A stretch of 64,000 bases of DNA from NCBI GenBank assembly GCA_028274465.1, contig CM051455.1, positions 118,705,547 to 118,769,546 on the forward strand. The letters are read 5' to 3'. The DNA comes from Plantago ovata. Its lineage: Eukaryota > Streptophyta > Magnoliopsida > Lamiales > Plantaginaceae. The notes under the pieces were generated by a model, which was given only the letters and a program-made list of their open reading frames with translations, made no database searches and was not told the DNA's origin. The translations under genes were made by a program, and so were the position numbers. Below are positions 46,228 through 56,902 of this stretch, in pieces. Positions within the stretch are counted from its first letter, which is position 1; each line of letters begins with the position of its first letter.

Positions 46228-47532
46228 ACAAGCACTTTGCTAAACTGCTTTTTGGCTTTCTTTGGACCCTTCTTTTGCTTTCTTTTTGGGGTCTTTTCTT
46301 TTTTCTTTTTTTTCTTTTCCAGATTTTTTCTTTTTTCTAGAATTTTTCTTTTTCCTTTTTTTTCGATTTTCTTTCTTTTTTGTATATAGCCAGCAGTAGC
46401 ACAACGAAAAAGAAATTACAATGACTCACAAACGACCTCCCCAAACCTATTCGAAAGAATAGGTTGGAGCACAAACTTTACGAAAAAGGAAGAAAAAACA
46501 AACTCACAACACTCAAAATCGAAAAACAAGTCATAGTAACGGTATAACCCCATCCCCAAACCTATTCGTTAGAATAGGTTTCAAACAAAGGATCAGACAC
46601 ATATCACACTACCTCCTTCCTAGGCATTTAGCAATCTCAAAGCAAGGTGAAGACTTGTTGCCTCTTAGGTACATAATTACACGGGAAAACAACCACAAGA
46701 CTCTAACATGCATCATCTTATTATAAAGGACTTCGTGAACCGCAGTAGAGAAAACACCACTAAGTGATGCCGAGACTACCAAGCTTTACTAAGTTCATAT
46801 ATAAATGTGACAAGCCAAGCGAGAAAAACCTCAAACAAATTCATAGAGATGAAACGCATGGTCAAAGGTCATAACTAGTTAATCTACCCAATAAAAAAAT
46901 TCAAAAAATTTGGCAATATACTCCACATAAAAACATGCAAAACTATACTAGGATGAATGTAGTGTATGCAACTAAATACTAAGAAAGCGGTAAACGTGCA
47001 AATACAAACAAAGGGTTTCACGAGTTTATCATAAGCAAAACAAGTATAGAGATAGCCAGCGATAACCCTCCCCCACAAACCTGAACGTCGTCGCTCGTCC
47101 CGAAGTGGATTTAAGGTGAGCGCTAACTTGTACCTGTAACCTATATGACTCAAGGAAACTCGTGAGAAACCAAAACGGGCGATAAAATAGATAAAAAGAT
47201 CAATAATTAAGCATAATAGGAGAAAATTGGGTTTCCGAATGAAAATCCGGAACCCCGGGTTTCTGGACACCCGGGGCGAACCGCCCCAGGTCGGGGGCGA
47301 TTCGCCTGGGGCGTCCAGAATCGCCCCACGTGGGGGGCCGTTCGCCTGGCAACTCCAGACTCCTGGAGACGCCTTTTTCCTCCCATAACGCAAAATTATC
47401 ATTTTAAAACATATTTTATCACCCAAAACATACGAAAACATAAAATAAAACACAATGACATGCTCAAAATAAATATGCATGCAATGCAAGAAAGCGATAA
47501 AACTAAACTACATGCAACCATTACCACTAATG
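46228..47532 (-). other. 3' noncoding region of gypsy G
   Basis: No gene. It contains the pyrimidine tract (46255-46380), paired hairpin sequences CCTATTCGAAAGAATAGG (46446-46463) and CCTATTCGTTAGAATAGG (46560-46577), conserved blocks shared with C, D and F, and an isolated GC palindrome array (47270-47352), outside any LTR. An open frame across 46884-47489 is not supported as a gene, because it crosses these conserved noncoding blocks. Confidence 0.65.
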
Positions 47533-48433
47533 TTATCCATTATCAAATGGAAACAAATCTTGTGCATTCGTTCCATTACTCCTCGCATCTTGGGAACCAT
47601 CCTTGGCCCCTCTCCGTATCTGCTCAAGCAAGTCCATGATTCCCTGAAAACTAAAATTAACAAAACCAATAAAATCATAATCTAAAAAATAACCAAGGGA
47701 ATCAGATGGAAAATAAAAAGAGAAAAGAGGATCAAAACTCCTTTGGAACTCATAGGTGGGTGCATGGACCAGAATGTAGGAGTCAAGATCAAGAGTATCT
47801 GCAGCAATTGATTCAGAGACACCATAATCTTCAGAGATTGGCTCCTCGACCTCAAGACAACTCACGCCATCACTTTCTGACTCAAGTGAAGCAATGGATT
47901 CAGTCATCACCTCCTCCACGACTTCCTCTTGACCAACAACCTCGACATCCGCAAGTAAGGACGTGGAATGCAAGCTAAGCTGAAGAGACTTCATCAATGG
48001 ATTCTTCTCCACATTCCTCTTCATCGGCAATGTCGATTTCTGGTGGCTGACTACTGAAGCGAGACGTCCATGCCCTTGACCCGGGAGGTCAGTCCCTATC
48101 CCAATGTTCCAGAAACTTGCTGGTTACTTCACCCCAAGTGCGCAACAATTTTTCCGGTGGGATTCTGAGCCATCCTCGAGCGTACCCTTTCAAGGCTCCC
48201 ATAAATCCTCTCATACAAAGTTGCTCATGTGATAAAATAACACCCTCCACATTCTTACGAGGTATCCTCAATACACCTTCCTCGTACGTGTCTAAGAACC
48301 TTCTTGGATCATCACCCATCGAAAACGTGGAGAGAATGGAGTAGTACGAAGGATCAAAGTCATAATTATGCAAGGCCCTCGAGGCATCACATACCGGGGC
48401 AAAGGAACTCGTTGACTCATCCTTTCCTTTCAT
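47533..48433 (-). pseudogene. Divergent, truncated gypsy gag (element G)
   Basis: The ATG at 48433 (MKGKDESTSSFAPV) opens a gag related in plan but not closely in sequence to C and D/F. It has a region around DDPRRFLDTYEEGVLRIP and the gag-domain core GALKGYARGWLRIPPEKLLRTWGEV. The frame stops at 48089, and the helix-rich second half of the gag domain is missing. A second, acidic frame (47533-48030; Glu/Ser-rich, ending FQGIMDLLEQIRRGAKDG) may be the original C-terminal part after a deletion or frameshift. No knuckle or protease is present. Confidence 0.6.
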
Positions 48434-48732
48434 ATGACTAGTTTCTGCACAAGAGGAAACAAGAAACCAAGGACCAGAATCCACAAAAGAAAAACAATAA
48501 CTTGCAAAGAAAAGCACAAAGAGTGCAAACAAACACAATGTAATCAAGAACTTCGAGAGCACAAGCAAGCAAGGTAACCAAGATCAAATTAGATGAATTT
48601 ACTCAAAAAGATAGGGGGAAAGAAATAGGGTTAGAAAGTGAAATTTTTTGAGAGCAAACCTCAGAGCTCGTTCTTCTGTAGGGAATTGAATGCTGAAAAT
48701 ATAAATAAGCGAAAGAGAAAAAAGGAGTATAG

Positions 48733-48750
48733 TCCCCGGCAACGACGCAA
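48733..48750 (-). other. Primer binding site, tRNA-Asp type, mutated (element G)
   Basis: TTGCGTCGTTGCCGGGGA on the element strand, two changes from the site in C, D and F, in line with G being older. Confidence 0.75.
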
Positions 48751-48753
48751 ATT

Positions 48754-49944
48754 TGATGAACGAGATTGTCAGACTCAATTAATCAAATAAATTTGTTTTT
48801 AGCCAAAGGCAACTCACAACTACAACGAAAACCAAGGCACGTAGTGTAGAAGTAAGATAACCCCGAGTGTCGATCTCTAAGGACTATAACTAGCTTTATC
48901 TAATTTAACTTAAACTATAAATCAGGAATCAAGCAAAGCACATGTTTTTCTTATCAATATAATGGAAGTTAGTGATAGTATGATCAATCAAAGCTACGGG
49001 TAATAATCATGCATGAAGTACTTGAAGTATGTATAGAAATCTATGATCGTGAATTGTCCTGCGTGTTCCTTTCAATTCAACACTAGGAAGATAGATGGCT
49101 TAGATAGATCAAAGAAATAAAACAATAAATCAAGTCTTAAACGCGCGAAGCCACTCATGCATAATTAAGAACCCTAGCTAAGAAATCACATACTATTACA
49201 AACGATAGATTTTAGCTACTCATAGATAAATTGCAATCAACAAGAATCAAAGCAAGATTGAATGAAAACATGTTGCAGGAAATAAATAAAAGTAGAAAAA
49301 TCGTGAGATACAAGTTACCAACGAAGGTTGTCAATCTCCGATGAATTGCTAACTCACAAGCAAGAATCGAGAATCAAAGATGTCCAATCTCTATCCTTAA
49401 GCTTCCAAATCAATAATAAGAGAGTCTTCTATGCTAATAATTCCCAGAACAGGCTCTGGAGAATTTGTCTCTCAAAATAAGGTGAAAAGGTATGTAAAAC
49501 GTAGAAAATAGGCGAAACTATATATAGAGTGCGGAAACTGGGGGCCGAATCGTCTAGGGTCCCAGGCGAACCGCCTGGCGTGCCGGGCGAACCGCCTGGG
49601 AGCTCCAGGTCGGTGGAGACGCGTTTTCTTCAATCTTTTCCTTTTCGGACTCGAATTTTGCCTTTTAGTAATCTTTAAGCCTTGAAACTCGTCCCCTAGG
49701 CCTCCAAACTCGTCTGAAAACTTCTAGATACACCACGGATGACCTCGAAGCACCAGAACTTCGTCCTCTTCAACAATATTGCCCATAAAAATACGTTTTT
49801 TCACCTAAAACCTGAAAAATGCAAAGAAAAGGGAAACGTGACACTATTCTAATAAAATGCACTAAAATACAAGCTAAATTAACCTAGAGGATAGCTAAAT
49901 TTGTGAAAAAGACTCGAATGGAAGTGTAAAATACACGTTCATCA
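48754..49944 (-). repeat. 5' LTR of gypsy G
   Basis: 1191 bp, very similar to the D LTR. It has GC modules at 49541-49600 (one more than D) and TATATATAG at about 49520-49530. Its outer end TTCATCA is followed directly by CACTA H coding sequence. Confidence 0.9.
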
Positions 49945-49946
49945 AT

Positions 49947-50099
49947 CGTGCCTTCCAACTTCAGTTCCAGGCGAAGGATGAGGAGATAAGGAGTTTATTC
50001 GAGGTGCAGGCTCAGCAATAAGCTATGCTTGCTGACTTGTATGCGAAGCTGGGGGCGGTACCGCCACAGCCACCACCACCACCACCACCGTCTCCATGA
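49947..50099 (+). pseudogene. C-terminal tail of a plant En/Spm-type transposase-associated ORF
   Basis: 51 codons in frame: FQLQFQAKDEEIRSLFEV, then LADLYAKLGAVPPQ and a proline run, ending with a TGA at 50097-50099. The coiled-coil then polyproline end is typical of plant Ptta/En/Spm (Transposase_24-like) proteins. A TAA at 50019-50021 interrupts the frame. The 5' part is cut off by gypsy G. Confidence 0.6.
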
Positions 50100-50349
50100 T
50101 CTCATAGCCTTTTCATTAGCTCTATTACTATTTTCTACATGAATACTGTGTACTATACGATATTACTTTGGATTTGTATTGTACGTATGATTATTATTAT
50201 TATATGTATGGAGGATTTCATTACATTTATTATGATTTTTTTAACTATTTTCGATACCTTTGGTCTATAATAATTTGTGTAGCAGGTTGGTTAATTAAAC
50301 AGGTTTGAATTCGATTTTGGTATTCATTATTATTAAAAAAAAAAAAATT

Positions 50350-50677
50350 ATAATTTAGCGACGGATGGACCATCCGTCGCTAAATGTCAATTACATTTAG
50401 CGACGGATGGTTGATCCGTCGTAGTGCGACGGATGACTATCCGTCGCCAAATCTCCGACCGGCCACCACGTGGCAATGGACGTCGCGACGGATGATCATC
50501 CGTCGCTAAAAAGTCAACATTTTATCCGTCGCTAATTCGCGACGGATGGGCGATTCGTCGCTAATTCGCTTCGCGAATTAGCTAGCGATGAACGCTTTAG
50601 CGACGGATTTCCCATCCGTCGCTAATGTTTTCTAGCGACGGATCGGTTGTTTCCAGCGACGGATAACGCTTGTAGTG
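50350..50677. repeat. Subterminal inverted-repeat array of CACTA H
   Basis: About ten copies of TTTAGCGACGGATG and its complement CATCCGTCGCTAAA in both orientations, forming several hairpins. Subterminal motif arrays of this kind are the binding sites of the En/Spm TNPA-type protein in related elements. The CG-rich motif stands out from the AT-rich surroundings. Confidence 0.8.
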
Positions 50678-51690
50678 AAGACTAAGGTCATGTTTGATTG
50701 TTATTAAAATGAATAGCGGTTAACCTTTTTTTTGGGACTTTAATGTAATTGTTGAATTACGAGGGGTTTGGATATGCACTATGAGCCTTAAATAGAGGGC
50801 CCAGATGTAAAAATCCTAGCATTAATAGTACATACCCAAATAAAAAGCGGATATATATATTTAGTAAGAGAGTTGGATGCAAATATACTTATTAATATAT
50901 AATTAATATGAGGTGCTTAGATAACATTTGGCAATTTGACAAATAATATTTCACATTTTTCATAAAACAGGGTGTATAATCACCGGATTAATTTATCATA
51001 TGCTCCGAATTTCAAAGGAAGTGGTATATTAAAGCAATATTGATTTTCCTCCATTTTCATAAGACACATGTTTTCTTAATTTTGTTTCATTTTCTCACGT
51101 TCCTACGAGAATCACGCAAAAATATTCCATTAATGTGTATTTTTTTATTCCTTTTTCAAAAATAACTTTGGGAATTACAATAGCCTCGTAAAACTATGAA
51201 AAACTTAATTTATAGAGACTATTCATTTTTACATACACAAAGATAAAGAATGGAGTAAAAGGACAAGAAATAAAAAAAGTAATATATATTTATAAGGAAA
51301 GTAAAATATATTTATAGGAAAACAAAAATATTAGAGTATGGAGAAACATTAAATCATTCACACTTGTGCACCTCCCTTTTGTGATTGTGTTTACGTTTCA
51401 TTAATAACGATTTTGTTGATTTTGCTGATTAAAAAAAAAAAAAAAAAAGTTTTTTTAGATACAAGATACATGTATGCCAGTAAGAAGTATTAATTGCAAA
51501 CATTGCACATTTGACCTTTTTCACTAAAGAACTGTTATATTTTCAACATCATAAAGTTCCGGCAATTAACATTTACAAAACATGTTTGAATATGAAATGT
51601 TGCACAAACCGACTAGTTTTCTTAAACAAGTACTAATTTCGAACAAAAATTAAGTAAGACAAGGAAAGAATTTAACTCACGAATGATAAG
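50678..51690. other. AT-rich intergenic sequence, no feature recognised
   Basis: Single-copy-looking flank of CACTA H. It contains A/T homopolymers (for example 51430-51447) but no ORF, repeat family or RNA I can support. Confidence 0.5.
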
Positions 51691-51693
51691 ATC

Positions 51694-51710
51694 TTTATTC
51701 ATACTTTATT
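51694..51710 (-). terminator. Two AATAAA polyadenylation signals of the zinc-finger gene
   Basis: On the minus strand AATAAA occurs at 51705-51710 and 51694-51699, 110-127 bp after the stop codon at 51820. Spacing and duplication fit a plant near-upstream element for 3' end formation. Confidence 0.55.
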
Positions 51711-51819
51711 CACAAATAGTTATATAGCCTTAGAATGTATTTAGTGCATACAATCATGTTCATCATAATCTTCTTGGAACACAAGTGAACTTTTATTACT
51801 AGAACTTAAATCACATGAC

Positions 51820-52685
51820 CTAGAGCCTTAGAGTTAAATCTAGGTTATCTCCATGGCCACCCAAATTCAAATCCGTAAAAACCAAATCTTCTTCAATCGC
51901 AGCACGAGTCCCAACATTCCCTATAAGATATAGTTCCTGAATAAGCAAAAAATGTTTCTAATTATTTTCACCATCAACGAAAATTGACAAACATATATAT
52001 ATGCGAATCAATTTATGGAAAATTAAAATAGAGACTAAGCAAAAAACGTCACTAGTCCAATCAGTTGACATCACTGGCTGTAATGATTGATTCCCTTAAA
52101 AGTTAGAAAATCAATGCTAAAATAATTGTTTCAACTAGATGGGTGGAGATATACAATTCAGTTTCATATAGTGATTACAAATTTGTTTGACGTTTTTCTT
52201 TCTCTGCAATTAGAAAATTGAAAGAGATACTTTATTTTCTTAAGCACAAACAATACACCACCAAATCACACCAAGAAATTGCATAGGCTTTGTAAGGTTT
52301 TAGGAAGGGTATTAATGTTGCCAAACCTATAGTTTACCTTTTTGGACGTTGTACTCAGATTGTGGCCCTGATTATTGCTACTTTCAGCTCTTGGGGATTC
52401 AACAAACTTGGCCTGCATTTCATGAAGATGTCGGTGCTTTCTGTCACCAATTAGATCATGCTCCTTCTCCCCTACACACTCACCTTGTTGAGACGATTTA
52501 GCACCAACACCTTTCTTTGAACGAATGTATGAAGGCTTTATGTATCTAAATAGCCTTCTCTTCTCTAGGCGTTCATCTCGGTGGACCTTTTGATGTCCGC
52601 CAATCGCTTGGGCGGTTGAGATTTTTTTGGAGCAAAACGTGCAAGTGAAATCCAATGTCCTGGCAAGTTTTGTCTGCTTCGCCAT
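51820..52685 (-). CDS. C2H2 zinc-finger protein with C-terminal EAR motif, two exons
   Basis: Exon 1 is 52685-52338 (116 codons from ATG MAKQTKLARTLDF) and exon 2 is 51936-51820 (38 codons plus TAG). The intron has donor AAG|GTAAAC and acceptor TTGCTTATTCAG|G, joined in phase 0. Reading through the intron would instead give a 139-residue ORF ending at 52266. The finger is C15-X2-C18-X12-H31-X3-H35 with QAIGGHQ, a variant of the plant QALGGH signature. A basic KRRLFRYIKPSYIR segment follows. The end, DLNLGGHGDNLDLTLRL, has the LxLxL form of an EAR repression motif. This predicts a small nuclear transcriptional repressor like other one-finger plant C2H2-EAR proteins. Target genes and orthologue are unknown. 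The splice model is inferred from sequence only, but the EAR ending strongly supports it. It is the only convincing host gene in the window. Confidence 0.8.
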
Positions 52686-53685
52686 TTCTTATTGCTCCAA
52701 CATATCAGATGTGCTATTGATAATCACAGAATGACTATAATGGCTATCTATTTCTTGTTTCGACAACTTTGTTTTAGCTAATCAAAGTGCTTTTTCTTCT
52801 TTCACTCTTAGTTTACAAACATATAAGAAATAAACTAACAATTGAAGGAAGCGGACAAAGATGTTTTCTGGTTGAGACACGAGGAAGTGATTGGGATTTT
52901 ATAACAAGATTTCTTCACTTTACAACTAATGGTTTTTGCTTTCACAGGCGAAAAATTAAGACAACATGATAAGCAAATGTAGCTTTTGGAAATATAATCT
53001 ACTTGATAAAGTAAACCTTTTCGGTGATAATTAATACACTTTTGTAGAGGCTAATGAAGCTGAAAGTAAATTGTGCGGTTTAACTAAACTCTTTGAAATT
53101 ACTGTATTGGTATATTAATTAAAAATTACCTTTTTATTGAATATATGTGTAAGAAAATATGGGGATTTTACATAATCACTCGTGAGTCTTTCAGAACTCT
53201 CCAGTCACTACATGCTTCGATTTCACACATGCATATAATATGTAATTATTAATAAACTGCCAGAGGCATTGTACTTTTGTATAATATATCTCCCCATATG
53301 CATATAATCCTAAATGTAGTGACAAAGTGGTAGATGTCTTTTAAATTAACTACAATGTATACACCATCAATTTTTTTTAGATTTGATAAGATTAAAGTTA
53401 AAGTTAGATATTTGTAATATATGTATTTTTTTCCTAAAGTACTGATTAATTTATAGAGACCCAATATACAGTTATCTGCTTCTGAACCATACAACCACAT
53501 CTTTCTTTGTTTCTTTCCTTTGTTAGTATCTTCCATATGTTTATTTACTGAGAGAGCAAATGGAAAAAAGAAAAAAGGAAAAAAAAAGACTGAACTCCCT
53601 TAAGAATGGTGGAAAAATAAACGTTTGTTGTTTTAGCCTCTATGTAATTGATAATCGCGCAATCGATATCTTGGAATAAGAAGAA
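52686..53685. other. Intergenic region between zinc-finger gene and its inverted copy
   Basis: AT-rich, with no ORF or transposon recognised. The presumed promoter of the zinc-finger gene lies within the first few hundred bases above 52685, but no unambiguous TATA box was found. Confidence 0.45.
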
Positions 53686-53906
53686 ATGACAAAGCAGACA
53701 AAACATGCCAAGATATGGGAATTCACTTGCATATTTTGCTTCAACAAAAATTTCAACTTCCCATTGGGGGCAATCAAAATGTCCACGGAAATGAGTGCCT
53801 AGAGGAGAGGAGGCTATTTAGATACAAAAATCCTTCATACATTCGTGGAATGAAAGGCGTTGGTAGTGAATCATCTTCCCAAGGCGAGCGTATAGGGGAG
53901 AAATAA
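53686..53906 (+). pseudogene. Inverted, frameshifted copy of the zinc-finger exon 1
   Basis: The ATG at 53686 opens MTKQTKHAKIWEFTCIFC, matching the start of the gene at 52685. A net loss of four bases within the finger then shifts the frame. Similarity continues in the next frame as ECLEERRLFRYKNPSYIRG and ends GERIGEK before a stop at 53904-53906. The first zinc-binding histidine is also changed (GGNQNVH for GGHQKVH). The second exon with the EAR motif was not found downstream. It is a dead paralogue on the opposite strand. Confidence 0.8.
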
Positions 53907-55272
53907 TATGCGCACCAACCCCGAGAGAACTATTTCATAAATGGATCCCTCACGCATCACTAAACTAAACTCTATGCTCAACTAATAATTCAAGAAATCA
54001 CATTTTGAATCTAAATAATGAATCAAAATAAATCCAAACTAAGAACTCACAATTAGAGAAGATTTTAATAAAATTGAAATTGAAAAATAAAAAACGGAAT
54101 ACACACATAGAAGATCATAATTTATTACTAAACGGATAATTTCACATGAATAACTCCAAGGATATCAAATATGTACAGAAGAGAAAACAAAATCAATCGA
54201 ACAAAAAAAAAAAAAAAACTCAAAGCTACAGAAATTCTAATCTAAAAAATAATTTAAACAATCATTTCATAAAACAAAAAAGAAAAAACTTATCACAATC
54301 ATGGGTCAATAGATACAAAAAACTCCTATTGAGGATCTATCACCTATCAATCTAGCTATTAGTAGATATACCTATAAGCAAAAGATCAATTCTTCTTTTC
54401 CAGAGTACTACTATTAGCCAAGCGATTAATCAAATTAAATAAGCATAGTTATACTAAATAATAGAACAAATCAATCGGTAAAGATAACATATTAATGAAA
54501 AGGGGACAAAATCATAGGGAAAATATATTTACCAACAATAACGGATCCAAATAGGGCCTATAATGCTTCGATTTGACGATCATCGGCTTGGATATAACTA
54601 CAGATTGAGATCCCGACTATGGCTATGTTGTAGGACCAGTGATGACACTAATGAAGAAGAAGAACCCACAATAAACATGACAATACATGTGTTTATACAA
54701 CATGGTTTAAATCCACATATATTGGCGTGGAATGTACGCATTGTAGGTTGGTGCACGTGGTCACGTGCGACACTGTTTTATACCATCACACTGTTTGATG
54801 CCACATGATTTAAACAAACCCACATACCCATATATGTTGGCGTGAAATATATGAATTATATCTAGGTGCATGTATTCACATGTGAAATCATTTTATACCA
54901 TCACACTACGTGTGACCCAATAAATTTTGAAAGTCACATATGTTTTAGTGAGAATAAAATATTATTTTCGTGTGTGTATACAGAAGTTGTAAAAACGTGT
55001 GGGTCACAATCTGGTACCCGTAACACAACGTTACGCCCTATGTTGAGCTCAATATTGTCACAACAATGCAGACAACACTGACTCAAAAACTCAGTAATCA
55101 GAAACTAATGCACAACGAAAAAGTAAAGAACACAACAGTTTTCTTCTCGTGTGTATTTGTATAAATATCCCACGTACGGTGCCTCAAGGCTAAACTCTTT
55201 TATTTCTAAAAGATAACAATCCTACGTTTGATCTCTCTAACGAAAGCTCAAATTACAAAGTATCAAGACTAT
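53907..55272. other. AT-rich intergenic sequence with a degenerate tandem repeat
   Basis: No gene was recognised. Two related units of about 110 bp (about 54700-54800 and 54830-54910) share TTGGCGTG, GGTGCA, CACGTG or CACATGTG, and TTTTATACCATCACACT. They could be part of an old transposon or a tandem duplication. The last bases ACTAT (55268-55272) would be the target duplication of copia I. Confidence 0.4.
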
Positions 55273-56792
55273 TGTTAGGAAACTTGTAAATTTTGATGAG
55301 CAATTAACCATGCTAAATTAAGGAAAGTCCAGTAACTAGTACTCTTAAGGTCCATAGGAATTTAGAATTTTAAGGACATTGTAAAAGAGGAACGTTTGTT
55401 GAAGACTTAGTGTAGGTACTAGTTAGGTGCTTTAGGTTGTTGATGATGTACTTTGTTTTTACAAACGAACTATTGAAGCACTAGAACCGTTCAGAAACTT
55501 GAAGAATTTGAAGAATGAAGATTAAAGAAGATTTCTGAAGATGGTATCTACAAAGGCACATGTTGCTAAGAAAGTGGAAACTTCAGCAACAACTTGCATA
55601 AGTGAAAATCTATATGACAGAGTAGGTTGTGCTTGCTGAAACTGAGACTGACCGCTTGCTGAAATACATATGTTACCTCCTTGTTGAAAGTACTTGCATT
55701 TGCGCTCCAATGTTCACATTTGAATTTCATTCAAATGAACGTTAAATGCAAAAGTAAGCATGCGAAGAACATGAAGACTAGAAGACAAATGAAGGACGCT
55801 GCTGAAAGTACAAAAGCAAGATAGTGACATCTTAAGGAACAAAGCCTTAGAATTTGAAATTCAAACGGCTCCCTTGATTCACTATAAATAGAGGTCATCC
55901 GGCAAAGAGTTGAAGTGTGTCAACAACGTGATCAAACTCTCACTTGTGCTTAAACACTCATCTTCCTTACTCTTTACTGCCTATTAATCCGTTCCAAGAC
56001 TTTAATCTTGAATCAAAAGCTACTTGTGAAGAAGTAGAATATTCACGGCTAAGAAATTAGTTAAGTGTTCTTTCTTTTGAACAAGAACAAGTCTTGACAC
56101 CAGAAACAACTTAACTTGTTTACTGCAAAGTATTCAAAGTTTTGTTTCTTAGATTGCTTGTTATAGCTGAATAAGTTATACTCAAGTCATCTCATCCCAA
56201 ACCTTTCTAACTGATAAACACCTTTTTTCAGGCGTGAAATTCAGGGGGAATTAATCAAGCACAGTGTTGCTTATTATAAGTCCTAAGTTTGGTGGAGAAC
56301 AAGGTTTCGTTCTCTAGTTAGGTTGGAAACGAAGCAAGTGTGCTTTGGTTTATGAAGAATCGCTCTAGATAGGTGTTGTAAGGAATCTCAAACTTATCTT
56401 AGTGGATTCAGTCCTAGAAAGGAGAAAGTGGATTAGTTGATAGATTAAGCCACTCTCAGATACCACTATAAAAAGTGTTTGTGTGATTTACTTTACTGCA
56501 TTTAGTTTTCAGCAAGCTTATCTATCCGTACACTGTCACTCTGCTCACTTGCTGAAACTAGAACTTACTGAAAAGCACTTATTGTATAAAGACTTCCGCA
56601 CTCTGTTTTTAAAGTACCAGTAAAACTCGTTACTGAAAAGTAACTAGTACTTGTTGAGAAAGTTAAGTATCAGCAAACTCATTACTGAAAAGTAATAAGC
56701 ACTTGCTGAGAAAGTTTTTAAACGACGAAAGTTTGAAAAGACTATTCACCCCCCCCCCTCTAGTCTTTTCTTGTTGTTTAAAGGGACCAACA
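55273..56792 (+). repeat. 5' LTR of copia I
   Basis: TGTTAGGAAACTTG...GGGACCAACA, homologous to the LTRs of A and B over its whole length. The core promoter ACTATAAATAGAGG is at 55881-55894. The poly-C run at about 56750-56758 is the complement of the G run in A. Confidence 0.93.
55883..55890 (+). promoter_or_regulatory. TATA box of copia I LTR
   Basis: TATAAATA followed by GAGGTCATC. The position and flanking bases are conserved in all four copia LTRs of the window. Confidence 0.7.
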
Positions 56793-56794
56793 AG

Positions 56795-56807
56795 TGGTAT
56801 TGGAGCC
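56795..56807 (+). other. Primer binding site, tRNA-iMet type, variant (copia I)
   Basis: TGGTATTGGAGCC, differing from the initiator-Met complement TGGTATCAGAGCC at two positions. It is probably decayed, or adapted to a variant tRNA. Confidence 0.75.
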
Positions 56808-56902
56808 AGGTTCTTTAACCTCCAGCACTGAACCTAGATCCCCTTCGGTGCTTTTCGTAAATCACTCTCACTTGATCAGTTTGGTAGTCTTTTGCTGACA
56901 GG

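Larger units (their letters stand above)
46228..49944 (-). mobile_element. Gypsy element G, 5' part, non-autonomous
   Basis: Minus-strand gypsy element with 5' LTR 48754-49944, a degenerate tRNA-Asp primer site, a short divergent gag region (47533-48433), and a 3' noncoding region cut at 46228 by the insertion of D. The remainder lies outside the window. It is itself inserted in the CACTA element H, whose transposase tail resumes at 49945. It carries no pol. Confidence 0.85.
49945..50677 (+). mobile_element. CACTA (En/Spm) element H, right end
   Basis: The right-hand 733 bp of a CACTA element. It holds the last codons of a transposase-type ORF, a 240-bp 3' noncoding stretch, an array of GCGACGGAT/ATCCGTCGC inverted repeats and the terminal sequence CTTGTAGTG ending at 50677. 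The reverse complement, CACTACAAG, is a classic CACTA terminus. Gypsy G interrupts it on the left. The rest is outside the window. Confidence 0.85.

Noticed and set aside
46884..47489. 201-codon minus-strand ORF in the G 3' noncoding region
   Set aside because: It crosses blocks that are noncoding in C, D and F and a GC palindrome array. No conserved protein signature.
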